Made by a program: the position numbers and the translations under genes. From Hellea sp. (GTDB lineage: Bacteria > Pseudomonadota > Alphaproteobacteria > Caulobacterales > Maricaulaceae), in NCBI GenBank assembly GCA_020629135.1, contig JAHDDX010000015.1:1-42424 (forward strand): a stretch of DNA of 42,424 nucleotides. The letters are read 5' to 3'. Shown here piece after piece: positions 9,162 through 17,281 of this stretch. Positions within the stretch are counted from its first letter, which is position 1; each line of letters begins with the position of its first letter. The notes under the pieces were generated by a model. That model was not told where the DNA came from and searched no databases. It saw nothing but the letters and a program-made list of their open reading frames with translations.

Positions 9162-10094
9162 CTATGTTTTGCAAATAAAGACACCCATCCCCGTCAGCCA
9201 GTCAGGCATTGGGGAATAGGCGAGGGTATGTCCGGAAGCGTAACCGGTGGCCGAGTGCATGATGAGCCAGTTGCGCACCTCATTCGCGCCATTGCCGGCC
9301 GTTTCAACCAGTGTTTCTTCCGATATAGATTTCAACCAGTCCAATGTGGAACCGGTTTCTAAGGCCTTTAAAAAGCCTCGATCAAAATCTTCATTCAAGT
9401 CAGGTGGGGAATTGACAATGATTGCCCGACGGCGTTTTTCATATCGTTCCCAATCGCCGCGGCCGTTTTTCCAGCTATCGACCAGAAAATCATCATTTTC
9501 GCTTTTGGGTTTTCGCCAGTCCGGGAAGGGTAGACGGTGTGACAGGCCACCACTGCCGATGATTGCGACTTTCAGATTACTTGGAAGACCTTCGACCGCT
9601 TGACGAATGGCGTGTCCTAAGTCGACGCAGCGTTTCAAGCTCGGCAGGGGCGGCGCAAAGCTATTGACCATGATGGGTACTATTGGGATTTGATTTTCCT
9701 TGGTTAAATATTGAATGGCGTGGCTAATACCGTGATCGATGACAAATCGGGTCGAAAATGCTATGTCAAAGCTTTGGTCGACCAGGCTGTTGGCTATGGC
9801 GAGCGCGTGTTCTGGTGAGGATTTTTGGGGCCCTTTGGGCGTGCCATGTTCGCCGCTGGATTCAATTTCGTCGACGCCAATCGCGAAGCTCGGCATCATA
9901 TCGAGCCAGTGCCCGCGAAAATGGTTGGAGCCGACAATTATGGCCAGGTCAGGTTTGAGTGCGTGTAACTGGGCGCTGGCTTCGACTAATCCGTTGCGGA
10001 ATGCATGGGCCTCAGGAAGATGGTCGACGTCCTCCCATCGCGTGTTCATGAGCGTCGTATGTGAGGCACCTATGCCAACAACTAATTTACCCAT
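9162..10094 (-). CDS. Class III (LigB-type) extradiol ring-cleavage dioxygenase, MhpB-like
   Basis: 310 aa, close in length and pattern to MhpB (2,3-dihydroxyphenylpropionate 1,2-dioxygenase, about 314 aa). Iron and catalytic histidines are visible at His12 (GASHTTL), His58 (GSNHFRG), His121 (VIDHGIS) and His186 (GSGGLSHRLP). The C terminus AGNGANEVRNWLI and YSPMPDWLTGMG also matches the family layout. It opens a catechol-type ring adjacent to the hydroxyls, producing the meta-cleavage product for the hydrolases. No LigA-type small subunit is fused or adjacent, unlike LigAB or CarBaBb. Its start overlaps the end of the M20-like gene by 8 bases. Confidence 0.92.
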   Translation of the reverse strand: MGKLVVGIGASHTTLMNTRWEDVDHLPEAHAFRNGLVEASAQLHALKPDLAIIVGSNHFRGHWLDMMPSFAIGVDEIESSGEHGTPKGPQKSSPEHALAIANSLVDQSFDIAFSTRFVIDHGISHAIQYLTKENQIPIVPIMVNSFAPPLPSLKRCVDLGHAIRQAVEGLPSNLKVAIIGSGGLSHRLPFPDWRKPKSENDDFLVDSWKNGRGDWERYEKRRRAIIVNSPPDLNEDFDRGFLKALETGSTLDWLKSISEETLVETAGNGANEVRNWLIMHSATGYASGHTLAYSPMPDWLTGMGVFICKT

Positions 10095-11352
10095 GATTTG
10101 CCTCCCCCAAATAGTGCAGGGTGCTTAATATTAGGAAGGTCGTCAATCGACGGAGTTCTCGAATAGACACGCAATTCATTCCGAGTGCAAAATCAAGATC
10201 AGGCAAATCGGCTTTAGCCAGACCAATACGGGCTGTCGGAATGCCGTGTGCGCGTAAAATATTAGCGTCTGTCGCGCCAGACATGAGCTTGAAGGTTTGA
10301 TGTGGTCCATCGAACAGGCTCTCCCACACCGATATGGTGGCCCGAATAATCGGATCTTCGGGCGAGGTATGCGATGCATTTATAGTTTGTGTTTTAGTGT
10401 ATCTCGTCGAGATATTTAGCTCGTCGCTAAACCGTTTCAGCACCGCCGCAAATTCTGTTTCTACATCTTCCGCGGATTGTTGAGGGGTAAATCGTAAGTC
10501 GATTAAAAACCGGGCGCATTCCGGAGTGAAGGCGGGCATGCGTTTCCAGCCGGATTCCATATGAGACACTGTCCCTTGTGGTCGACATAACTCCGTGGCG
10601 TGACGTACAGCATAGTCCTCGAACCAATCTTCTAATTTAAGGATCAGTTTCGCGGCATTGGCTATGGCGTTATCATATGGCATGAGGTGTCGCGCGCCCA
10701 CATAATTGTGTTTTCCGGCAACCGTTACTTCGAGCCAAACAAATCCAACTTCTTCCCAAGTAACTGAAGATCCAGACTTTGCGATGATCGCGCCGTCTAT
10801 TTCTGGGAACTCAGATATCAGTTGCGCGCATCCGACGCCATGACCTGTATTATCCGGAAATCCGGCGCGGCTATGAGTGGGCATGCCACCGGCGCCAAAT
10901 CCGAAAAATACATTTCCTTTGAACATCGTGCTCAATTGACTGAGCACGCGTGCGGCTTCGATAACACAGGCCGCGTGGCCTTTGGGATTATGGGCGCCTA
11001 AGCCAAATACATGTTCATTATCCACATAGGCCTGAGCTCTCATATCAGGCCGCAATTCCGGACCAAGCCATGGAAGATCTTCATCTTCACTGTTACTTGT
11101 TACCGTATCAATAGGCGCATAGAGCAGCAGGTTTTTACCACCGTCACTTTTTATTTCTCCAAAGGCATTCGCTTGTTGTTCGTCCAATGCCTGAATATGG
11201 CTTGTGACCCCATAGCTCTCTAGTCGGTCGACGATCTTTTCGGCCAGCGCAGCTTCCTCGCCTGTTGGGGAAGGCGTATCAACCAGCATGCATAATGTGG
11301 AAACCAGACTGTCATCTGAAATCAAGTCATCTATGTCAGATGTGAATAACAA
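10087..11352 (-). CDS. M20-fold peptidase/deacylase homologue lacking metal ligands
   Basis: 421 aa, normal M20 (ArgE/DapE/CPG2) length with recognisable M20 layout: LVDTPSPTGEEAALAEKI, a strand ending YAPIDTVT, FGLGAHNPKG, a dimerisation-like segment after WLEVTVAGKHNY, and SGATDANILRAHGIPTARIG. However the zinc ligands are replaced: the HxD histidine is Pro80, the bridging Asp of GAxDxKG is Asn122, the Glu-Glu pair is Ala154-Gly155, and the C-terminal AHxxDE is read as FALGMN. It is therefore unlikely to be a classical di-zinc hydrolase. TTG at 11352 is the only reasonable start (next in-frame ATG is residue 22). It lies inside the aromatic operon, so a pathway role is likely but unknown. 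Confidence 0.8.
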   Translation of the reverse strand: MLFTSDIDDLISDDSLVSTLCMLVDTPSPTGEEAALAEKIVDRLESYGVTSHIQALDEQQANAFGEIKSDGGKNLLLYAPIDTVTSNSEDEDLPWLGPELRPDMRAQAYVDNEHVFGLGAHNPKGHAACVIEAARVLSQLSTMFKGNVFFGFGAGGMPTHSRAGFPDNTGHGVGCAQLISEFPEIDGAIIAKSGSSVTWEEVGFVWLEVTVAGKHNYVGARHLMPYDNAIANAAKLILKLEDWFEDYAVRHATELCRPQGTVSHMESGWKRMPAFTPECARFLIDLRFTPQQSAEDVETEFAAVLKRFSDELNISTRYTKTQTINASHTSPEDPIIRATISVWESLFDGPHQTFKLMSGATDANILRAHGIPTARIGLAKADLPDLDFALGMNCVSIRELRRLTTFLILSTLHYLGEANHG

Positions 11353-11355
11353 GGA

Positions 11356-11478
11356 CTAATCTTCCATCCAATGCGGGGTTTCCGGCCATGGTTCATCTTT
11401 GGGCGCGCCGACCCAAGTGCCGGAGACCTTGAGCAGAAATTCATTGATCAGATTTTTGATGAGGCGAATGGGGTTCAT
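11356..11478 (-). CDS. 40-aa small ORF between MCP hydrolase and M20-like gene
   Basis: An ATG at 11478 follows the hydrolase TAA by one base (TAAGATG) and the ORF ends three bases before the TTG of the M20-like gene. The peptide is basic and amphipathic at its start (MNPIRLIKNLINEFLLK) and Trp/Pro rich at its end (TWVGAPKDEPWPETPHWMED). Its exact packing in a coupled operon is the main argument that it is translated. I do not recognise a family. It could equally be a leader that couples translation of the M20-like gene. Confidence 0.5.
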   Translation of the reverse strand: MNPIRLIKNLINEFLLKVSGTWVGAPKDEPWPETPHWMED

Positions 11479-11479
11479 C

Positions 11480-12352
11480 TTAATAATCCATGGGCTGTTG
11501 CAAAAAGCCATGCACAATATTGAAATAGTGCTCAGGTCGTTCTTCTTGGAGATGATGAGAAGACGCATCCAGAATATGAAGCTGTCCACGTTGCACCATG
11601 TTCATAAGCATGAGCGGATAGTCCGGTGTCAGGAAATCGTCCTGCAGGCCCCAGCAAAATAGAGTTGGGCAAGCCACATCTTTCAAGACGCTTTCCATAT
11701 CCTGCCAATCCCCACGGGGATTATCTGACATGGCGGCTAACGCCATTTCTTCTGGATCACAGCTTTGTTTATAGCGCATTTCGACTGTTTCTTCTGGTAT
11801 TAGATCAGGATTGTACCATTCCAGGCGCGCCATTAATTCTCGCATTTTATCGAGCGTTGGTCCGTCGCCGCCATAATAAATATCACGGGCATTGCGGCCA
11901 CGTCGTCCGCCTTCTGGGAGCGGGCATAATGGTCCGCGGAAAACGGGCATGGACCCGGTGATAGTCAGTGAACGCACGCGGTCAGGATATTTCGACGCAA
12001 GACGGAGCGCGATGGTTCCGCCCCAGCTATTGCAGACAAAATCAGCTTTTTCGATGCCCAGACTATCCATAAGCCGGGTTATAGAAGCTGAATGGTAATC
12101 CCACATCGGTCCGGTGATAACGTTTTTGGAAGACCGGCCATATTGTAAAAGATCCGGCATTATAACACGGTAATGCTTGGCAAACAGACGCGAAACAACG
12201 CCAAAATCTGACCATCCAGTACAGCCCGGGCCTCCGCCATGAAGCAAAAAGACGGCGCGTTCACCTTCGCCCATTTCGACCGTGTAATATTCGTCTTTGC
12301 CGGCCGCGATCATGCGTCCTTGAGGTTCTGTTCCTGGAGATAGACTAATCAT
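11480..12352 (-). CDS. Alpha/beta hydrolase, meta-cleavage-product hydrolase (BphD/MhpC-like)
   Basis: 290 aa from the ATG at 12352, which forms an ATGA overlap with the Rieske gene stop; an upstream in-frame start (12406) would lie inside the Rieske gene and is not needed. The family motif HGGGPGCTGWSDF (from about residue 38) is the classic oxyanion loop of C-C bond hydrolases such as BphD and MhpC, with nucleophile Ser109 in CNSWGGT, Asp in WGLQDDFLTPDY and His in ASSHHLQEERPE. These hydrolyse the vinylogous 1,5-diketone made by extradiol cleavage. The Trp in the nucleophile elbow replaces the usual Met/Leu. Confidence 0.87.
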   Translation of the reverse strand: MISLSPGTEPQGRMIAAGKDEYYTVEMGEGERAVFLLHGGGPGCTGWSDFGVVSRLFAKHYRVIMPDLLQYGRSSKNVITGPMWDYHSASITRLMDSLGIEKADFVCNSWGGTIALRLASKYPDRVRSLTITGSMPVFRGPLCPLPEGGRRGRNARDIYYGGDGPTLDKMRELMARLEWYNPDLIPEETVEMRYKQSCDPEEMALAAMSDNPRGDWQDMESVLKDVACPTLFCWGLQDDFLTPDYPLMLMNMVQRGQLHILDASSHHLQEERPEHYFNIVHGFLQQPMDY

Positions 12353-13527
12353 TTTTTTTGCATTTCTTTTTGAATGGGATGGGGGCCTTTGAAAAGCTTT
12401 CGCCATTCCAGGATGGATATATCAGGACGATATAGGCGTTCCGGAGGGGCGTTGGTTTCTTCCACCATCCAATGATCTTGTGCGGAAAAATTGCCGTGAA
12501 ACATCCAGCGGATTTGCAAGAGATATTGAAGGTAATACAGCCATTTTTTGATTCCGGTCTTAAACTGGATCATCACGCCCACATATTTCGTCTCATTTTC
12601 ATCAATAGGAACATAGAATTCGTAGTGGATGAAATTTGGATAGGCAATCCGCAATACACCCGGCAATGATAAAGAGGCGAAGCCAGGGAAGTCACGAGAT
12701 TTTATATAGGGGTTGGTTTTACCCCCGCCGGTATTTCCCATGAATTTGCCTTGGCGTTGTTTGGGTTTGATTTTAAACCAGCGCTCATTCGTCCATTTGC
12801 CGAGACCAGGAAAATCGGCCTCCCAATGGCGTTCATCTTCAACACGATAAAGCCAGCGCCCATGTTTTTCGATGTGGATTTTGTTCCAGGTCGGCATAAC
12901 TTTCATGATCCGCCAAATAGAGGTTCTATGCAAATATTTAGCATGGCCTTCATCAAATCCGTTTTCTGCATATAAACGCCAGTCACCGCCGCGGTCTTCT
13001 ATCCGACCGCCTATGGCATATTTGGGTGGGTCGATCAGCTCTTCGGGCAATTGATCTTTCAGGGAATGGGCCGGTTGATCGCCCAAATAGACCCATATCA
13101 GTCCAATGCGTTCTTCCGCAGGATAGGTTTTGACGGCGGCTTTACCGCACATCCGGCTATCGGGTCCGTCGGTAATAACAGCTTTAAGTTCGCCGTCTCG
13201 AAGATCAAACGTCCAACCATGATAAGGGCAAGAAACGGTATTCGGCCACCATTGTTTGCCTTGTGAAAGGCGCACCCCTCTATGGGGGCAGCGATCGTGC
13301 AGGGCACGCGGATAACCATCTGCATCTCTTTGAAGCAGAATTTTTTCTCCACAAAGTTTTACGGCTTTCGGCTTTTTTTGTTTGAGTTCTCGAGCCCATA
13401 GCACCGGATACCAGTAATTTCGCAGGCCTTGCTTTGCCGCTTCATATTCTGGAAATGCACTCCAATCTCGTCCCACATCAAGCTTTTTAGATCGGGCTTT
13501 GTCTTCCCTAGAAAAGGTGTTGCTCAT
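12349..13527 (-). CDS. Rieske non-heme iron oxygenase, terminal oxygenase component (CarAa-like)
   Basis: 392 aa. Rieske [2Fe-2S] ligands are Cys80-x-His82 and Cys100-x2-His103 (CPHRG ... CPYHGW); the mononuclear-iron site is Asp192/His195/His200 in ENGFDEGHAKYLHR. From memory of the family, the N-terminal run GLRNYWYPV and the C-terminal PGVLRIAYPN, EFYVPIDENETKY and EWRKLF follow carbazole 1,9a-dioxygenase CarAa (384 aa) block by block, more than the Bph/Nah alpha subunits. CarAa-type enzymes work as homotrimers without a beta subunit, consistent with none here. No ferredoxin or reductase gene is in the window, so electron donors must be encoded elsewhere. It is the first gene of the operon, divergent from LysR. 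The substrate is not provable from sequence. Confidence 0.93.
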   Translation of the reverse strand: MSNTFSREDKARSKKLDVGRDWSAFPEYEAAKQGLRNYWYPVLWARELKQKKPKAVKLCGEKILLQRDADGYPRALHDRCPHRGVRLSQGKQWWPNTVSCPYHGWTFDLRDGELKAVITDGPDSRMCGKAAVKTYPAEERIGLIWVYLGDQPAHSLKDQLPEELIDPPKYAIGGRIEDRGGDWRLYAENGFDEGHAKYLHRTSIWRIMKVMPTWNKIHIEKHGRWLYRVEDERHWEADFPGLGKWTNERWFKIKPKQRQGKFMGNTGGGKTNPYIKSRDFPGFASLSLPGVLRIAYPNFIHYEFYVPIDENETKYVGVMIQFKTGIKKWLYYLQYLLQIRWMFHGNFSAQDHWMVEETNAPPERLYRPDISILEWRKLFKGPHPIQKEMQKK

Positions 13528-13597
13528 GGACTTGTTTCCGGGGCGAATGAACTTTCACCCGGAAAGTGCTTTGAAATTATGAAATTGTAAAATATTA

Positions 13598-13620
13598 TTA
13601 TATGATCCAATCAATTATAA
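13598..13620. promoter_or_regulatory. AT-rich inverted repeat in LysR/Rieske divergent region
   Basis: TTATA (13598-13602) and TATAA (13616-13620) form an inverted repeat with a 13-base spacer in the roughly 114-base divergent region between the Rieske gene and the LysR gene. LysR-type regulators bind partly palindromic T-N11-A sites in exactly such positions. The repeat is AT-rich and short, so chance is possible. Confidence 0.3.
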
Positions 13621-13641
13621 AAAGTGATCGTAATTCTTGAG

Positions 13642-14568
13642 ATGAGCCTAAAAAGAATAGAGCATTTCATAAATGTGGCAGAGCTACAGAACATGACTCA
13701 GGCTGCAAAGCGCCTAAATGTTGTTCAGCCAGCACTCAGCCAAAGTATAGCGCGTCTTGAAGACGAATTGGGTGTGGTGCTGTTTGTCAGAAGCCGGAAG
13801 GGAATGGAGCTTACCACAGCCGGGGAGGAATTCTTAAAACACGCTTATGGAATTTTTCGGCAATATAACCGCGCCAAAGCCAGCCTGTCCAATTTTGGCG
13901 GACCGCCCTCAGGGGAGGTCAGTGTCGCGATCACGGCCAGTGCGCTTGAGGTTCTCGTTGAACCGATGACGTCTATGCTTGAGGCTCAGTTCCCAGAAAT
14001 TGTACTAAATCTCGACTCCGGTTTGGCTGGCAATATTCAACAAGGGTTTGACGCGGGTCGTTATGACCTTGTGGTTAGCCATCTGGTCAAAAAAGATCCG
14101 GCGATAGTGATAGAAGACCTCATTGAAGAAGATTTATACTTAGCAACTCAATATGATGCAGATATCCGAACTACTGAGATTGAATTTGAACTTTTGAAAA
14201 ATTATTCCTTGATTTTACCTCAACCCCATCACGCTGTGGCGGCCGAAGTCAATGAGCAAGCCGACAGCAGAAATTTTAAAATTGAGAAAGCCCAAATTTC
14301 TGGGGCCCTTCATCCGACCTTACGTCTGATCGAGATTGGGAAGGGGGCATCGATTTTACCCTGGTCGACTCTTCATGAGCGAGTGAAGAATAAGGTTTTT
14401 ACTGCTCGAAAAATTGTTAATCCGACACTGTCGCACCGCCTTAGTATTATTTACCCGTCAAACCGGCCGCAAACTCCCGCCAGTATTGCGGTTAAAGACG
14501 TTATTCAGGCGTCGACAAAGCAGGTCCACAAAGATGGGCTTTGGAATGGAAATTTGTTATTCGACTGA
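13642..14568 (+). CDS. LysR-family transcriptional regulator
   Basis: 308 aa from the ATG at 13642 (MSLKRIEHFINVAELQN), the standard LysR start; an in-frame GTG at 13624 would add six residues. The N-terminal winged helix-turn-helix is clear (NMTQAAKRLNVVQPALSQSI, then ELGVVLFVRSRKGMELTTAG), followed by a substrate-binding-like effector domain. It is divergent from the Rieske gene, the classical arrangement for a pathway-specific activator responding to an aromatic inducer, so it most likely controls the whole minus-strand operon down to 4638. Confidence 0.92.
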   Translation: MSLKRIEHFINVAELQNMTQAAKRLNVVQPALSQSIARLEDELGVVLFVRSRKGMELTTAGEEFLKHAYGIFRQYNRAKASLSNFGGPPSGEVSVAITASALEVLVEPMTSMLEAQFPEIVLNLDSGLAGNIQQGFDAGRYDLVVSHLVKKDPAIVIEDLIEEDLYLATQYDADIRTTEIEFELLKNYSLILPQPHHAVAAEVNEQADSRNFKIEKAQISGALHPTLRLIEIGKGASILPWSTLHERVKNKVFTARKIVNPTLSHRLSIIYPSNRPQTPASIAVKDVIQASTKQVHKDGLWNGNLLFD

Positions 14569-14591
14569 GGCGTTTGTTTCAGACTCAGGAC

Positions 14592-15551
14592 TCAATCCCA
14601 ATAATTTGCGGCGGCACCATATAAAGGGGCCAGATCATTGTTCAAAATACTGATAGGTATATCTTTCATATAATCTGAGCGAGCGCCCCGATTAAAAAAG
14701 CGGTATAATGCTTCAGGCTGAGCCAGAAATTCTGCGATACGGACGCTAACGCCGCCGGCTAGAACCACGCCACCTTTTGCACCACAAGCGAGGGCTATGT
14801 CTCCCATGGCACCCATCACAGCCGCTGCCCTGATCTGACAAAGTTCTAAGCAGACCTTGTCTCCGGCATGAGCGCGTTCGCGGATAATATGCGGTTCCGT
14901 TTTTTCATATGAAATGCCGTGGCGCTCGCACAACGCTTCATGCACCGCGTCCATACCGCTGCCTGAACTGACGAGCTCCAGTGACACAAATGCGTGTCGG
15001 CGTTGTAGTATCCGCATTAACTCGCATTCCTGGGCCGTTTGCGGGCTAAAGGCCTGATGTCCGCCTTCACCAGGGATAACTTGAATGCCAGAGTTTAGTG
15101 GCACAACGATGGCCATGCCAAAACCCGTGCCAGGCCCGGCGACAACAATAGGATCAGAGGTGTCTGTTGAGATGCCTTTATGAAGGGTTTTAAAGTCTGA
15201 GGGTGCCATTATCGGCACAGACCGCGCCATAGCCGTAAAGTCATTGATTAAAGCTACTTTGGTAAATCCAAATTTCGCGGCAAGCTCTGTCTCTGAGAAC
15301 GCCCAATCCCGGTTGGTCAAGGCAACCGAGCCGTTCTTAACCGGTCCAGCAATAGCAAGCGAGGCGAATTCCGGACGAAATTCAAGACGAGACAAATAAG
15401 CGTCCAAAGCCTCGGAAAATCTGGCGAATTCATCCCCTTTAAACTTTTGAACCTGACTTAACTCAGTGCCTTTTGCAGTCTCGGCGGCCAGGGCGAACCG
15501 GGCATTGGTTCCCCCAATATCGCCAACCAAAATGCAGTTTTTATCGGACAT
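14592..15551 (-). CDS. glk: Glucokinase
   Basis: 319 aa, usual length for the Glk family (not ROK). Phosphate loop VGDIGGTNARFAL at residues 9-21, LINDFTAMARSVP, the ATP site PGTGFGMAIV and the sugar-contacting EGGHQAF are all intact. It phosphorylates intracellular glucose to glucose-6-phosphate using ATP. It lies about 68 bases downstream of the SGLT-like symporter on the same strand and completes the uptake route of the glucan locus: extracellular beta-glucosidase, sugar symporter, then kinase. Confidence 0.95.
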   Translation of the reverse strand: MSDKNCILVGDIGGTNARFALAAETAKGTELSQVQKFKGDEFARFSEALDAYLSRLEFRPEFASLAIAGPVKNGSVALTNRDWAFSETELAAKFGFTKVALINDFTAMARSVPIMAPSDFKTLHKGISTDTSDPIVVAGPGTGFGMAIVVPLNSGIQVIPGEGGHQAFSPQTAQECELMRILQRRHAFVSLELVSSGSGMDAVHEALCERHGISYEKTEPHIIRERAHAGDKVCLELCQIRAAAVMGAMGDIALACGAKGGVVLAGGVSVRIAEFLAQPEALYRFFNRGARSDYMKDIPISILNNDLAPLYGAAANYWD

Positions 15552-15619
15552 AAGCTTATTGTTCTAATACCCGACTCGCAGGCTGCGGGTTGGGATGGTT
15601 TTTGTTTGTGATGGTGGAG

Positions 15620-17212
15620 TTACCAGAAAATATAATAAAGCGCGATCAGGATTAATCCGATGAGTATCGACATGACGTTGAAACCACGTCTTGTCGCCAG
15701 ATTGACATCAGAAAGACGCAATAGCTGCGATTCCGCTGGTCCTTTTGAAAGCTTAGAAACGGCTAAGCCCATAACCATACAAAGTAAGAAAACGACCCAG
15801 ATTCTATTAACGAATTGGAAGTCAGGGAAGGCAAATTTAAAGATTAAAGAAACAACAACGGAAATAATCAGAGCTGCAAATGCGCCCGCAGAATTCGTGC
15901 TTTGAAAAAACATTCCAAGCAAGAAGACGGCAACAACACCCGGCGCAATGAAGCCTGTATATTCCTGAATGGTTTGGAAAGCGCTTTCAAACCCGCCCAA
16001 AAACGGCTTGGCCGCGATAACGGCGATGACCATTGCCAGAGCTGCAACCAGACGACCGATACCGACATAGTGCTGTTCGGTTTGTCCGGGCTTGATCATC
16101 GATTTGTAGACGTCCATGGTGAAGATCGTTGAAATCGAATTCACCATCGACGCTAGTGAAGAAACAATCGCGGCGATCAGTGCTGCAAAAATGAGGCCTC
16201 TAAATCCGACTGGCATAATGCCCATCAAAGATGGATAGGTAGAGTCAGTTTTCGCATCGAGCGTCGTTTTATCGAGTGCGCCGAATTCGGGCATGGCCAA
16301 CATAACGGCAGCGATTCCAGGTAAGACAATAATCAAAGGCATGATCAGTTTTAAGGCCGCTGCAAATACAAGTCCCTTTTGAGCTTCTGGTAGGTCTTTG
16401 GCGCCGAGGGCTCTTTGAATGATGTATTGATTAAATCCCCAGTAATTCAGGTGCAAAATCCACAGACCGCCTAACAGGGTCCAAATCCCCGGCATGGTGT
16501 CGTAACCAGGTTGGCCGGGTTCAAATATCATATCAAACTTGCCGGGAAGTTCGGTGTATAGCCGCTCAAATCCGTGGAAGAAATTGCCTCCGCCGATCAT
16601 GTTTAATGTCATCACGGCAATAATAATCCCGCCAACGATCAAAATGACGACTTGGATTATATCCGTTAGCGCAACGGCTTTTAGTCCGCCAAAAATTGAA
16701 TAAGCGATCGCAAATATGCCCAAGCCAGCCATTGCCATGATGATGTTCATGCCTGTGAGGGTCTCTATTGCCAAGCCACCCAGCCACAAGACGGCCGTCA
16801 AATTTACGAGAGTGTAGAGCGCGATCCAATAAATCGACATTGTGGTTTTGACGCCAGACCCAAATCGTTGATCCAGGAATTGCGGCATGGTGTAGATTTC
16901 ACGTTTAAGGAAGATCGGAAGGAAGAACTTGGCGACCAAAATGAGTACGATTGCAGCCTGCCATTCATAGGCCGCGATAGCGAGCCCTATCCGGTAGCCT
17001 TCGCCGGACATTCCGATAATCTGTTCCGCCGATATATTAGCTGCAATTAGGGATGCACCAATGGCCCACCAGGGCAGTGACTTGCCAGCCAAAAAGTAAT
17101 CTTCAGTGCTTTTTTGAGCGCCAGCGGGTTCGCGTGACACATATTGTGCGATGCCAAATAAGATAACCGCGTAAGCAATGACCACAAACAGGTCCAGCGT
17201 TGATAAAAACAT
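15620..17212 (-). CDS. Sodium:solute symporter (SSS family), SGLT-like sugar transporter
   Basis: 530 aa with about 14 hydrophobic segments. SSS/SGLT landmarks are GKSLPWWAIGASLIAANISA near the start, EQIIGMSGEGYRIG, the signature region IFGGLKAVALTDIIQ and LNYWGFNQYIIQRALGAK. It imports a monosaccharide such as glucose or galactose with Na+ across the inner membrane. An AGGAG ribosome-binding site precedes the ATG. It lies between the secreted jelly-roll-like gene and glucokinase on the same strand and is probably transcribed from the promoter at 17877-17905. Confidence 0.93.
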   Translation of the reverse strand: MFLSTLDLFVVIAYAVILFGIAQYVSREPAGAQKSTEDYFLAGKSLPWWAIGASLIAANISAEQIIGMSGEGYRIGLAIAAYEWQAAIVLILVAKFFLPIFLKREIYTMPQFLDQRFGSGVKTTMSIYWIALYTLVNLTAVLWLGGLAIETLTGMNIIMAMAGLGIFAIAYSIFGGLKAVALTDIIQVVILIVGGIIIAVMTLNMIGGGNFFHGFERLYTELPGKFDMIFEPGQPGYDTMPGIWTLLGGLWILHLNYWGFNQYIIQRALGAKDLPEAQKGLVFAAALKLIMPLIIVLPGIAAVMLAMPEFGALDKTTLDAKTDSTYPSLMGIMPVGFRGLIFAALIAAIVSSLASMVNSISTIFTMDVYKSMIKPGQTEQHYVGIGRLVAALAMVIAVIAAKPFLGGFESAFQTIQEYTGFIAPGVVAVFLLGMFFQSTNSAGAFAALIISVVVSLIFKFAFPDFQFVNRIWVVFLLCMVMGLAVSKLSKGPAESQLLRLSDVNLATRRGFNVMSILIGLILIALYYIFW

Positions 17213-17281
17213 GATCTCCTCCCAGAGTATTTGCCTCTTTATTCAGAGGCAGATCTATTTGGCCGGCGCAGCCGGGAATAA

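Noticed and set aside
12353-12406. Upstream extension of the first MCP hydrolase starting inside the Rieske gene
   Set aside because: The extra 18 residues are basic and unlike the family, while ATG 12352 forms a clean ATGA overlap with the Rieske stop.
13598-13620. Claiming a proven LysR binding site at the TTATA/TATAA repeat
   Set aside because: Arms are only 5 bases and AT-only, in AT-rich DNA; kept as a low-confidence feature and not as a finding.
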